Below are positions 43,540-52,112 of a DNA stretch of 64,000 bases, piece by piece. This DNA comes from Pseudoxanthomonas sp. PXM01 (GTDB taxonomy: Bacteria; Pseudomonadota; Gammaproteobacteria; Xanthomonadales; Xanthomonadaceae): assembly GCF_014851815.1 (NCBI RefSeq), contig NZ_JACVAJ010000002.1:310001-374000 (forward strand), written 5' to 3'. The number at the start of each line of letters is the position of its first letter. Within the stretch, counting starts at the first letter, position 1. The position numbers and the translations under genes are program-made. A model generated the notes under the pieces. That model was not told the origin of the DNA, did not search any database, and saw only the letters and a program-made list of their open reading frames with translations.

Positions 43540-46500
43540 GTGGCGATACACCAGGACCTTTGGCGGCCTGTCCAGTGGGCACAGCGCTTTGCGGCCGCGC
43601 TTGCGTGGCTGCTGGCCGCCACGCTGACCCTGGTGGATGCGGGCAGCGGCCACTTCCTGGACGACAGCGTGCCGGTCGTCGGCGTGCTGGTGGCCATCGC
43701 CACCTGGCGCAGCACACAGCGTCCGGTCCGGCTGGCCGTGGCGGGCCTGCTGACGAGCCTGTTCCTCATGCACCTGTGGCAGTTCCACGCGCTCGGCATC
43801 TGCCTGGTGCTGGCGGCGGCGACCGTCATCGCCTGGATGCGGGTCTGGCGCGGCTTCTGGCCGGAATTCGTCATGCGCATCTTCGCCGCCACCCTGCTGC
43901 TCCTCGCCGTGCAGCCGGTGCTGGGTGCGCTGCAACCCGGCGCGGTCCAGCCCGAGATCGGCTGGTCGCTGTCGCTGTCGGCGCTGGCGATGTTCCTGCT
44001 GGTCTACACCCCCGCGCTACGGGAAGGACGCACGCTGGACACCAGTACCGAACTGGTCGCCTTCGTGATGGCCTTCGCGTTGATCGCGCTGGTCGGCTGG
44101 CATGTCCCCGGCAGCCTGGTCGGCAAGATGGGCGTGAATTTTCCGCCGATGCGCCCCCTCTCCACGCTGTGCGTCGCCGGTGTGGCGCTGGCGCTGTTGC
44201 TGCGCCAGCGCGACCGGGAACGCCCGGCATGGGCGCTGCTCGCGCTCATCGCGGTGCCGCTGCTGCTCACACTGCTGCAGACGCTGGGCGGCGTCACCAC
44301 GCCGGTCAACGCGCTGCTGCATCAGCTGGGCTGGCTGCCGCGCGCCTCGACACCGCTGATCGGCGGCTACACCGACTATGCGGTGCTCACTGGCTGGCTG
44401 GCCGTCGCGATGCTGCCGCAGGCGCTGCAGCGCTGGGAAAGCATCCGCTGGGGCATCACCCGCGGCTTCGGCATCGCGCTGGCCTCCGTCGCCGGCATGG
44501 CGACGCTCGGCTTGCTGATCCAGCTGCCGTACCACCGCGAAGGCCTGTCGATCTACCAGATTTCGCTGACGTCCTCCGCGCAGCTGGTGGCGATGGGCCT
44601 GGCGCTGGCGGTCGCTGGCGAGAACTCGCTGCGCGAGCGCCTGTTCGGCGTGCTGCCGATGGCGGCGGCGCTGATGCTGGGCGGCATGTACTGGGGGGCC
44701 GCGACGGCCGACCGCGATGCGATGGCGCGCAACGTCATGAAGACGCAGACGGCCAGCGCGGCGCCGACCTTCCTGCGTGGCATGGAACTCCGCCGCGGCG
44801 CCCTGCGCCAGCTGTCCGCGTCGCTGACCGCCGCGGCACCCGACGCCGCCGAAGGCCTGTTCCACCACTACGTCGACGACATGGTCAGCGCGTACGCCGG
44901 CTTCCGCGTGGTCCGCAGCGTGGGCGACGGCGGCGAGTTCCGGTGGGTGGAGCCTGGTTTCGACGCCCCGGTCGCACCCTCGCCGCCCGCGCCGGTCGCG
45001 CAGACGGGCCATCTGCACGCGGTCCCGGGCGGGTGGTGGCTGACGGTCGATACCGCGGGCCGCCGCACGCAGGGGTTCATCGCGCTGGACGGTTTCGTGA
45101 AGACGCTGGTCAAGGCGGTGCTCTCGGATCGCCCGGTGCGCGCGACCGCGGACGGCATGGACACGCTGGAGCAGGGCGAGCCGCAGGGGTCGCCGCTGTC
45201 GGTGGAGCGCGTGCCCCTGCCCGGCCATGATGTGCAACTCGAACTGTGGGCGCCGCCGGCCCTGAACTCGTTCACGCTGCCGCGCGCGCTCGTCGTCGGC
45301 GGCCTCAGCAGCGGTCTGCTGATCGCGTTCGTGCTGTTCCTTCTGGACATCTCGCGGCGCCGATCTTCGGAGGCGGCGGAAACCGCACGCTCGCTGCTGC
45401 TGGAAACCGAGCGCCGCCTCGATGCGCAGCGGCGCCTCAACGATGCCGCCGCGATGGACAGCGCCACCGGCCTGCCGCGCTTCTCGGCGCAGGCCAGCCT
45501 CATTACCGAGCGGATCGCCGCGCCGTCGGCGCACGGTCACGGCCTGGCGATCGTCGACCTCGATGGATTCGGCATGGTCAACGACTCCTTCGGGCACGAC
45601 GGCGGGGACGAAGTGCTGCGCAGGATGGGCCAGCGGATCTCCGCGGCGTGCGAGGGCCAAGGCGCCGTGTACCGCTACGGCGGCGAAGGGTTCCTGGTGC
45701 TTTTCCCCGACATCGACATCGACCAGCTCAGCCGGTGCGCGGAAGAGATCCGCCGCGCGGTGGGGCAGCCGGTCGCGCTGTATTCCACCCATCCGTCGTT
45801 CACCGTCACCGCCAGCATCGGCCTGGCGCATGCGCCCGAACACGGTGCCGACCTGCAGACGCTGCTGCGCTGCGCCGACGACGCCCGTCACCTGGCCAAG
45901 CGCGCGGGGCGCAACCAGGTGCGCCTGCCGTCGGCCACCACGCAGCAGGAAACCAGCGACCGCCTGAGCCGCGTCACCGCCCTGCGCGAGGCCGTCGCCC
46001 GGGGCCAGTTGAGGCTGGTCTACCAGCCCGTGGTGGCCGGTGACTCGTCGCAGCTCACCGGCTTCGAGGCGCTCGCGCGCTGGCGCCATCCCGCCTGGGG
46101 GGACGTGCCGCCGTCGGTCTTCATTCCGCTGGCGGAAAGCGCGGGGCTGATGGAAGACATCGGCCACTTCGTCCTGGAACAGGCCTGCCAGCAGCTGGCG
46201 CGATGGCGCGCCATGGGCCTGCGCACGCTGGGCATGGCGGTGAATCTGTCGCCGAGCCAGCTCGGCCAGCCCACGCTGGCGCCGTGGATCGCCGACTGCC
46301 TGCAACGCCACGACCTGCCGCCCGACGCGCTGACGCTGGAGCTGACCGAAAGCGTGCTGGTGGAGGACATGGGCGCCGCGCAGCAGATGCTGCAGACCCT
46401 GCATGCACTCGGGGTACGGCTGGCGCTGGACGATTTCGGCACCGGGTACTCCAGCATGGCGTACCTGCAGCGCCTGCCGCTGGACATCCTCAAGATCGAC

Positions 46501-46743
46501 CGCAGTTTCGTCGACGGCATCGCGGCGGAAAGCACCGACCGCGCCATCGCGCGCACCATCCTCGTGCTGGCGCACGAAATGGGCATGCGCACGATCGCCG
46601 AGGGCGTGGAGACCTCCGAACAGATGCACGCGCTGCAGCAGATGGGCTGCGACGAGATGCAGGGCTATTTCTTCGGCCGCCCGATGGAGGTCGACGAAGC
46701 CACCACGCTGGCGCGCGGCGAACTGCGTCACGCGCAGGCCTGA
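43540..46743 (+). CDS. Large membrane GGDEF(degenerate)-EAL c-di-GMP phosphodiesterase
   Basis: A 1067-residue protein. The N-terminal half has a MASE-like block of about ten helices (residues about 12-400), then an outside domain (about 410-580) and another helix (VVGGLSSGLLIAFVLFLLDIS). The GGDEF domain (about 640-795) has GGEGF where GG[D/E]EF is needed, so cyclase activity is doubtful. The EAL domain (about 815-1060) is complete: FEALARW, AVNLSPSQ, ELTESVL, LDDFGTGYSS, KIDRSF, IAEGVET and MQGYFFG. It is most likely a phosphodiesterase with a GTP-sensing GGDEF. The GTG at 43540 is chosen for its AGGGGAA ribosome-binding site. Confidence 0.9.
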   Translation: MAIHQDLWRPVQWAQRFAAALAWLLAATLTLVDAGSGHFLDDSVPVVGVLVAIATWRSTQRPVRLAVAGLLTSLFLMHLWQFHALGICLVLAAATVIAWMRVWRGFWPEFVMRIFAATLLLLAVQPVLGALQPGAVQPEIGWSLSLSALAMFLLVYTPALREGRTLDTSTELVAFVMAFALIALVGWHVPGSLVGKMGVNFPPMRPLSTLCVAGVALALLLRQRDRERPAWALLALIAVPLLLTLLQTLGGVTTPVNALLHQLGWLPRASTPLIGGYTDYAVLTGWLAVAMLPQALQRWESIRWGITRGFGIALASVAGMATLGLLIQLPYHREGLSIYQISLTSSAQLVAMGLALAVAGENSLRERLFGVLPMAAALMLGGMYWGAATADRDAMARNVMKTQTASAAPTFLRGMELRRGALRQLSASLTAAAPDAAEGLFHHYVDDMVSAYAGFRVVRSVGDGGEFRWVEPGFDAPVAPSPPAPVAQTGHLHAVPGGWWLTVDTAGRRTQGFIALDGFVKTLVKAVLSDRPVRATADGMDTLEQGEPQGSPLSVERVPLPGHDVQLELWAPPALNSFTLPRALVVGGLSSGLLIAFVLFLLDISRRRSSEAAETARSLLLETERRLDAQRRLNDAAAMDSATGLPRFSAQASLITERIAAPSAHGHGLAIVDLDGFGMVNDSFGHDGGDEVLRRMGQRISAACEGQGAVYRYGGEGFLVLFPDIDIDQLSRCAEEIRRAVGQPVALYSTHPSFTVTASIGLAHAPEHGADLQTLLRCADDARHLAKRAGRNQVRLPSATTQQETSDRLSRVTALREAVARGQLRLVYQPVVAGDSSQLTGFEALARWRHPAWGDVPPSVFIPLAESAGLMEDIGHFVLEQACQQLARWRAMGLRTLGMAVNLSPSQLGQPTLAPWIADCLQRHDLPPDALTLELTESVLVEDMGAAQQMLQTLHALGVRLALDDFGTGYSSMAYLQRLPLDILKIDRSFVDGIAAESTDRAIARTILVLAHEMGMRTIAEGVETSEQMHALQQMGCDEMQGYFFGRPMEVDEATTLARGELRHAQA

Positions 46744-46764
46744 AGGCGCGACGGGCGCCCTGCG

Positions 46765-47661
46765 TCAGCGCACGCCGTCGCGCAGCTGCTCGACGAACGC
46801 GCGGCCGGCGGGACCGGGCGGCGTATCCTTGCGCCACACCGCGCGCATCGGCATCTGCGCATAGCGTGGGTCCGCCTCCGCGAGGCGCAGGCGCTTCAGG
46901 CGGCCGGCGGCGAGATCGTCCTCGACGATGTGCAGCGGCATGTGGCCCCAGCCGAGACCGGCGCGCAGGAAGGCATGTTTGGCGCCGAGGTCCGCCAGCC
47001 GCCAGGTCAGCGGCGACTGCACTGCGAAGTCGCGGCCCGAGGTCAACGGCGTGCGGTCGGTCAGCACCAGCTGCACCTGCTTCACCAGCACCTTCGCCGG
47101 CACGGCACCGCGCACCGCCGCCATCGCGTGCGAGGGAGCGACAACGGTGACGAAGGGCACCGGCTGCAGGGGCTCGGTATCGAGTTCGTCCGGCAGCTCC
47201 GGCAACGAGCCGACGACGCCCAACCGGCAGGTGCCGTCCAGCACCGGCTGGACCACGCCACCCAGCACTTCGACGTACAGCCGCAAGGGCGTGTGCGGAA
47301 ACGCCGTGCCGCTGTGCGCCGCGGCGCGGGTCAGCGCCTGCATCGGGAACATGACGTCCACCGCCACCGACAGCTCCGGCTCCAGGCCTTCGGCGACGCT
47401 ACGGGCGCGCGCCTTGAACGTGTCCATGTGCTCGGCCACCGCGCGCGCCTCCACCAGCAGTGCGCGGCCGGCATCGGTGAGTTGCGGATAACGGGCGCTG
47501 CGGTCGAACAGCGTCACGCCCAGTTGCAACTCCAGGTTGGCGAGCGTCTGGCTGACCACCGATTGCGCGCGTCGCAGCTTGCGTCCCGCTGCGGAAAAAC
47601 TGCCCTGCTCTGCCGCCGCGATGAAGGTGCGCAGCTGGTCGAGGGTGACGGCGTCGAGCAT
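46765..47661 (-). CDS. LysR-family transcriptional regulator
   Basis: A 298-residue regulator. The winged helix reads TLDQLRTFIAAAEQGSFSAAGRKLRRAQSVVSQTLANLELQLGVTLFDRS, and the effector domain starts near residue 90 (LSVAVDVMFPMQAL). The ATG at 47661 is set by the conserved HTH start. It is divergent from the doxX gene, and a 13-bp palindrome lies in the 113-nt gap, so doxX is its likely target. Confidence 0.92.
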   Translation of the reverse strand: MLDAVTLDQLRTFIAAAEQGSFSAAGRKLRRAQSVVSQTLANLELQLGVTLFDRSARYPQLTDAGRALLVEARAVAEHMDTFKARARSVAEGLEPELSVAVDVMFPMQALTRAAAHSGTAFPHTPLRLYVEVLGGVVQPVLDGTCRLGVVGSLPELPDELDTEPLQPVPFVTVVAPSHAMAAVRGAVPAKVLVKQVQLVLTDRTPLTSGRDFAVQSPLTWRLADLGAKHAFLRAGLGWGHMPLHIVEDDLAAGRLKRLRLAEADPRYAQMPMRAVWRKDTPPGPAGRAFVEQLRDGVR

Positions 47662-47680
47662 ATATCGCTCCAGACGATGG

Positions 47681-47693
47681 ATTTCATCGAAAT
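47681..47693. promoter_or_regulatory. Candidate LysR operator between lysR and doxX
   Basis: Perfect palindrome ATTTC-ATC-GAAAT, T-N11-A type, 20 nt upstream of the LysR start. It is set within a wider TATAT...ATATA inverted repeat (47661-47697). Confidence 0.5.
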
Positions 47694-47774
47694 ATATAGG
47701 CTTCCGCCATAGATGGCGACGACCTAACCTGCACTCCGTACCTGCTGCACCCACCCCATTCCCCGGAGCCCACC

Positions 47775-48188
47775 ATGTCCACCGTTACCGCCACCCCCAG
47801 CACTCTTCGCGTTCCCGCCCTGCGTGGCGCCGCCGACCTGACCGGCCGCACGCTGCTCGCCTCGCTGTTCGTCATTTCCGGCCTCGGCAAGCTGGCCGCC
47901 TATGCCGGCACCGCCGGCTACATGGCATCCGTCGGCGTCCCCGGCGCCCTGCTGCCGCTGGTCATCGCACTGGAAGTCGTCGGCGGCCTGGCGATCATCG
48001 CCGGTTACCAGACGCGCATCGTCGCCAGCCTGCTCGCCGCGTTCTCGATTGCGAGTGCGGTGCTGTTCCATAGCAACCTCGGCGACCAGATCCAGCAGAT
48101 CATGTTCCTGAAGAACATCGCCATCGCCGGTGGCTTCATCACGCTGGCGGCGCGCGGCGCCGGCGGCTGGAGCGTCGACAACCGCTGA
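47775..48188 (+). CDS. DoxX-family membrane protein
   Basis: A 137-residue protein with four helices. The DoxX pattern is LTGRTLLASLFVISGLGKLAAYAGTAGYMASVGVPGALLPLVIALEVVGGLAIIAGYQTR. DoxX-like proteins are linked to thiosulfate:quinone or thiol redox metabolism, or to membrane thiol stress complexes, but most members have no tested function. Divergent LysR and palindrome suggest it is regulated alone. A 15-bp hairpin terminator follows. Confidence 0.9.
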   Translation: MSTVTATPSTLRVPALRGAADLTGRTLLASLFVISGLGKLAAYAGTAGYMASVGVPGALLPLVIALEVVGGLAIIAGYQTRIVASLLAAFSIASAVLFHSNLGDQIQQIMFLKNIAIAGGFITLAARGAGGWSVDNR

Positions 48189-48209
48189 TCCAGCATCTCA
48201 CCCGGCATC

Positions 48210-48244
48210 ACGGAAACGCCGGCCTTGCGCCGGCGTTTCCGTGT
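48210..48244 (+). terminator. Strong hairpin after doxX
   Basis: Perfect 15-bp stem: 48210-48224 (CACGGAAACGCCGGC) and 48230-48244, with loop CTTGC. There is no T-run, so it may act as an RNA-end stabiliser or a weak terminator. Confidence 0.65.
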
Positions 48245-48332
48245 CCGCGACGGGCGCGGCCCGCACGCCGGTACAAGCCCCACCGGCAGGGGTATGCGAG
48301 CGTGCAGGCTGCCCCCGCCGCTGGAGTCCAGC

Positions 48333-49421
48333 ATGCCCGGCCGCTATCTTCCCCTTCTGTGTCTCTCGGGCCTGTTCGCCTGCGCGGCCGCGGCATCGGC
48401 GACGGGGATGGAGCGGCTGCCGGCGACACTGTTCGCCGCGCTGCCCGCCGATGTCCGTCATCCGGAGAGCCTGGCGGTCGACCCGGCCAGCGGTGAGGTC
48501 TATGTCGGCACGTTCGACGCACGCGAGCCCGCGTCGTCGCGCAACAACCAGCTGCTGCGCTTCGATGCCGACGGTCGCCTGCTGGCGCAACGCAGCTTCG
48601 GCGCGACGCCGCTGACGGGCATCGGATTCTTCAAGGGCAAGCTGTACGTGCTGAACTTCGGCGCGTCGACGCTGCAACGGCTCGACGCCGCGTTCACCGC
48701 CACGTCGCCGATCGAGGACCTGGCGACGTTCGCCGCGCTGGTGCCTGCGGCACCGCCTCCGCGGCCCATCGCCAATCCCGATGGCAGCCAGGACCTGGTC
48801 ACCTACGGGTCGCAGGGATTCCCGGCGATCAACGGGCTGGTCTTCGACCGTACCGGCGCACTCTATGTGTCGGACTCCTTCCAGGGCGCCATCTACCGCA
48901 TCGCCCAGGCCGCGACGTGCAAGCCGTGCCGCGTCGAGGTGTTCGCGCGCGATCCGCTGCTGGCGACCACCGGGGCGCTGCCGTTCGGTGCGAACGGACT
49001 GGCGTTCAACGCGGACGAATCGATCCTGTACATCAACAATGCCGGCGACGGCCGCGTGCTGCGGCGGCGCATGCCGCAGGGCGACATCGAGATCCTCGCC
49101 GACGGCGTCTACGGCGCCGACGGCCTGCTGTTCCACCAGGGACTGCTGTGGGTGGCGGCGAACCAGATCGACACTCTCGTCGCGCTCGACGAGCGCGGAC
49201 GCGTGCGCCACCGCGCGGGGGATTTCCTCGGCGTGACCGCGGACGGCGCACCGCGCGGCTTGCTGTTTCCGGCGGCGAGCGCCGTGCAGGGCCATCGCAT
49301 GATCGTCGCCAATCTCGCCCTGCCGCTCACGCCGGCCGTCGGCGATGAGTGGGAGGAGGACGTCACCCGCTGGAACCTCATGCAGTTCGATCTTCCCGAT
49401 CCGCCACCGCCTGCCCCGTGA
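48333..49421 (+). CDS. Secreted SMP-30/NHL-like beta-propeller protein
   Basis: A 362-residue protein with signal peptide (LPLLCLSGLFACAAAASA). The mature part is a six-bladed propeller of the SMP-30/gluconolactonase type: PESLAVDPASGEVYVGTFD, LTGIGFFKGKLYVLNFG, INGLVFDRTGALYVSDSFQGAIYRI, FGANGLAFNADESILYINNAGDGRV and ADGLLFHQGLLWVAANQ. Two cysteines (TCKPC) sit in a loop. Some relatives are lactonases needing divalent metal; activity is not shown here. The membrane protein gene follows after 10 nt, so they may be cotranscribed. Confidence 0.8.
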   Translation: MPGRYLPLLCLSGLFACAAAASATGMERLPATLFAALPADVRHPESLAVDPASGEVYVGTFDAREPASSRNNQLLRFDADGRLLAQRSFGATPLTGIGFFKGKLYVLNFGASTLQRLDAAFTATSPIEDLATFAALVPAAPPPRPIANPDGSQDLVTYGSQGFPAINGLVFDRTGALYVSDSFQGAIYRIAQAATCKPCRVEVFARDPLLATTGALPFGANGLAFNADESILYINNAGDGRVLRRRMPQGDIEILADGVYGADGLLFHQGLLWVAANQIDTLVALDERGRVRHRAGDFLGVTADGAPRGLLFPAASAVQGHRMIVANLALPLTPAVGDEWEEDVTRWNLMQFDLPDPPPPAP

Positions 49422-49431
49422 GGAACATCGC

Positions 49432-49938
49432 ATGCTCAACATCACCCCGTTCGGTTGGTTCCATACCGCCATCAGCCTGGTCTCGCTGTTCGGCGGCCTG
49501 TACGCGCTGCTGCGCTACCACGACATCCGCTACGCGACCGCCTTGGGCAAGACCTACACCTGGTTCACTGTCGCCACGTGCCTGACCAGTTTTTTCCTGA
49601 TGCGAACCGGCAAGCTGAGCGAAGCGCACGGGCTGACCGTGCTGACGCTGATCGTGCTGGCCGCCGCGGTGCTGCTGGGCCGCAACGCCGTGCTTGGTTC
49701 GTGGCGGCATGTCGCGGCCTCGCTGGCCTTCACGCTGACCGTGTACTTCCACTTCATCCCGGGCTTCACCGAAACGCTGACGCGCGTGCCGATCGGCGCG
49801 CCGCTGGTGTCTGGTCCGCAGGATCCGCTGCTGCAGAAGCTGGTAGGCGCGACGTTCCTCGTGTTCCTGGTGGGCATGATCCTGCAGGTGAGGTATCTGC
49901 GGCGCGGCCGCCTCCACGTGCCGCATCCTGCGACCTGA
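49432..49938 (+). CDS. Uncharacterised membrane protein
   Basis: A 168-residue protein with about five helices (FGWFHTAISLVSLFGGLYALL, YTWFTVATCLTSFFLM, LTVLTLIVLAAAVLLG, HVAASLAFTLTVYFHFIP, LVGATFLVFLVGMILQV). Histidines near the first helix and in YFHFIPG might bind a cofactor, but this is a guess. No family was recognised with confidence. It lies 10 nt after the propeller gene and 21 nt before the HD gene, suggesting a three-gene unit. Confidence 0.75.
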   Translation: MLNITPFGWFHTAISLVSLFGGLYALLRYHDIRYATALGKTYTWFTVATCLTSFFLMRTGKLSEAHGLTVLTLIVLAAAVLLGRNAVLGSWRHVAASLAFTLTVYFHFIPGFTETLTRVPIGAPLVSGPQDPLLQKLVGATFLVFLVGMILQVRYLRRGRLHVPHPAT

Positions 49939-49959
49939 GCCTGAGGAATACCTGGCGCG

Positions 49960-50493
49960 ATGCTCACCGCATTGCCGCTGCTCGACACCTTGCTCGACGC
50001 GCACGCGTCGTCGCTGGGTGGTGATGCCATGGGCTATCGGAATCACGCCTACCGGGTGGCGAACTTCTACTGGCGGTTGCTGCCCGGCAATGCGGACATG
50101 CTGGAGAAGCTGAGCATCGCGGTGGCTTTCCATGATCTCGGCATCTGGACGGCAGGCACGTTCGACTATCTGCCGCCTTCGCGCGCGCTGGCGCGTGACC
50201 ACCTGCGCGCGATCGGCCGGGCGGGATGGCAGCGCGATGTGGACGCGATGATCGCCCACCACCACCGGTGCCGGCGCATGCCACCGGAGACGCATGCGAG
50301 CGTGGAGACGTTCCGGCGCGCGGACTGGATCGACGTCAGCAACGGCGTGCTGCGTTTCGGCCTGACCCGCGACGTCGTTCGCGACGTCAGGGCTGCGTTC
50401 CCCGACGCGGGCTTCCATCGTCGCCTGCTGCATCTCACCTTGCAGCGGCTGCGGCGACACCCGTTCTCGCCCCTGCCGATGATGCGGTGGTGA
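49960..50493 (+). CDS. HD-domain protein
   Basis: A 177-residue protein. YRNHAYRVANFYWRLL supplies the first His, and AFHDLGIWTAGTFDYLPPS supplies the H-D pair of the metal-binding HD fold; HHHRCRRMP follows as a later His cluster. HD proteins hydrolyse phosphoesters such as nucleotides. No second domain or family-specific motif indicates the substrate. It ends 38 nt before the MarR promoter. Confidence 0.8.
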   Translation: MLTALPLLDTLLDAHASSLGGDAMGYRNHAYRVANFYWRLLPGNADMLEKLSIAVAFHDLGIWTAGTFDYLPPSRALARDHLRAIGRAGWQRDVDAMIAHHHRCRRMPPETHASVETFRRADWIDVSNGVLRFGLTRDVVRDVRAAFPDAGFHRRLLHLTLQRLRRHPFSPLPMMRW

Positions 50494-50531
50494 CGATGGG
50501 GATCGCCCTGAATCGCGCCGACGGACGGTCA

Positions 50532-50560
50532 TTGACTTATATAGTTAGGACTCCTAACTT
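50532..50560 (+). promoter_or_regulatory. marR promoter with overlapping palindromic operator
   Basis: A -35-like TTGACT (50532-50537) and a -10-like TAACTT (50555-50560) are 17 nt apart. Between and over the -10 lies the perfect inverted repeat AGTTAGG-ACT-CCTAACT (50543-50559). A MarR dimer bound there would block RNA polymerase, so self-repression is likely. The start codon is 7 nt past the -10, so the transcript would be leaderless or start very close to the ATG. Confidence 0.7.
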
Positions 50561-50567
50561 ATTCGCC

Positions 50568-51209
50568 ATGATCGATACCCCCTTCCAACGCAGGCAGGCC
50601 ACGCGCGGACTCGAGCAGCTGTCCGCGCTGGTCCGTGCGCAGTCATGGCGCCAGGACGGCACGCCGTCGCTGCCGCCGACCCAGGCTGCGGTGTTGCGCA
50701 TGCTGCAGGGCGTACAGGACGGCCTGCGAGCACGCCAGATCGCCGAGCGCCTGGGCGTGTCGGCGGCGAGCCTCAGCGATTCGCTGAAGGCGCTGGAAGG
50801 CAAACAATGGATCCGCCGCACGCCCGATCCCGACGACGCCCGCGCCGCACGCGTGCGCCTGACCTCGTCCGGCTCGCGCATGGCCACGCAACTGCAGCGC
50901 CCCGACCAGGGCATGGGTTCTCTGGTCGAATCGCTGGGCGAAGCCGATCTCGGCGCGCTGCTGCGCGTGACGCAGTTGCTGATCAACGAAGCGCAGGAAC
51001 AGGGCCTGGCCACCGGCCTGCGCACCTGCCTGGGTTGCACCTTTTTCCGCCCCTTCGCTTCCGGCCAGCGCGATGCACCGCATGTCTGCGCGTTCCTGGA
51101 CAAGGCGTTCGGCGACGCGGAGTTGCGCGTGGATTGCGCGGAGCAGCAGCCCGACGACGAATCCCGCCAGGAGCGCGTGCTGCGCTTCCGGCAACCGACT
51201 CCGCCCTAG
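50568..51209 (+). CDS. MarR-family regulator with C-terminal four-cysteine motif
   Basis: A 213-residue regulator. The winged helix (about residues 35-105) reads PTQAAVLRMLQGVQDGLRARQIAERLGVSAASLSDSLKALEGKQWIRRTPDPDDARAARVRLT. After the dimer helices there is an added tail with Cys154, Cys157 (TCLGC), Cys174 (PHVCAFLD) and Cys190 (RVDCAEQ). Four cysteines of this kind usually hold zinc or an iron-sulfur cluster, which would make the protein a metal or redox sensor. Targets may include the secreted protein and redoxin genes just downstream. Confidence 0.88.
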   Translation: MIDTPFQRRQATRGLEQLSALVRAQSWRQDGTPSLPPTQAAVLRMLQGVQDGLRARQIAERLGVSAASLSDSLKALEGKQWIRRTPDPDDARAARVRLTSSGSRMATQLQRPDQGMGSLVESLGEADLGALLRVTQLLINEAQEQGLATGLRTCLGCTFFRPFASGQRDAPHVCAFLDKAFGDAELRVDCAEQQPDDESRQERVLRFRQPTPP

Positions 51210-51222
51210 GCGGAAACAAGAA

Positions 51223-51254
51223 GGGCGGCGCCCGACTGCCATCGGACGCCGCCC
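51223..51254 (+). terminator. Stem-loop after marR
   Basis: GGGCGGCG (51223-51230) pairs with CGCCGCCC (51247-51254), with an inner CGA/TCG stem. No T-run follows; terminator function is uncertain. Confidence 0.5.
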
Positions 51255-51300
51255 GGTACCCCCCACCCACCCTACGAGAGCAAGCAAGAGGAATTCGATT

Positions 51301-52059
51301 ATGCGCCAGAACATCTCCCGACGTTTCGCGTTGGCCGCCGCGCTCGCGCTGGCCATCGGCGGCGTGCACGCCCACGACGGCAAAGCCCACACCGGCGGCA
51401 TCGCATCCGCCGCGAACAAGGCCGTGACGGCCGACTTCGACATCGTCCACACCAAGATCACCACCGAAAAGAACATCGCCACCTTTCACATGGCCGTCTC
51501 CGGCAAGGCCGGCAAGACCACGCCGGCGGCGACCGGCAAACTGGCCGGCAGCGATGTGTTTTCCTACGTGTGGCCGACCACCATCGACCCTTACGAAGTC
51601 GGCTTCGAGAAAGGCGCCGGCATCCTAGCGATGGCGGTCACCGCACATCCCGACTTCGACGACACGCCGCTGTACGACGAGAACGGCGACGGCAAGCTCG
51701 ACAACGATGGCGACCTCTGGCACAGCCACTGGGTCGTGCTGCAGCCGAACGAGGCCTGCGGTCCCGGTGCGCTAGGCGTGGTCGACATTCCGGAAGGCAG
51801 CAAGCCGCGCCTGCCGAAGACGTGGCCGGGCTTCCCCATCCTGCTCGACAGCCCGGGCTGGAGCCCGACGCTCAACGCGGAGACGGTGGAAGTGAAAGTG
51901 CCGTTCGACGACATCGGCGTGGTCACCGCCGGCAGCTTCGACGGTGTGACCTCCGGCCTGCGCGTCAATGCCAGCGTGCATGCACCGCTGCTGTGCGTGG
52001 TGGACGTGTTCAAGGTCGCCTCCGGCAATCTCAGCCTGCCCGGCAAGCCGAACAAGTAA
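51301..52059 (+). CDS. Secreted protein of unknown function with EF-hand-like loop
   Basis: A 252-residue protein with a clear signal peptide (RRFALAAALALAIGGVHAHDG). The mature part contains YDENGDGKLDNDGDLWHSHW (about residues 122-141), a D-x-N-x-D-G loop like calcium-binding EF-hands or dockerins, followed by a His-x-His. Two cysteines (NEACGPG, LLCVVDVF) could form a disulfide. I do not recognise the family. GAGG lies 7-10 nt before the ATG. The redoxin gene follows after 53 nt on the same strand. Confidence 0.72.
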   Translation: MRQNISRRFALAAALALAIGGVHAHDGKAHTGGIASAANKAVTADFDIVHTKITTEKNIATFHMAVSGKAGKTTPAATGKLAGSDVFSYVWPTTIDPYEVGFEKGAGILAMAVTAHPDFDDTPLYDENGDGKLDNDGDLWHSHWVVLQPNEACGPGALGVVDIPEGSKPRLPKTWPGFPILLDSPGWSPTLNAETVEVKVPFDDIGVVTAGSFDGVTSGLRVNASVHAPLLCVVDVFKVASGNLSLPGKPNK

Positions 52060-52112
52060 CCGCTCCCGCGCCGGCCTGCACAGGGCCGGCGCGACCCTAC
52101 CGGACAACCCCC

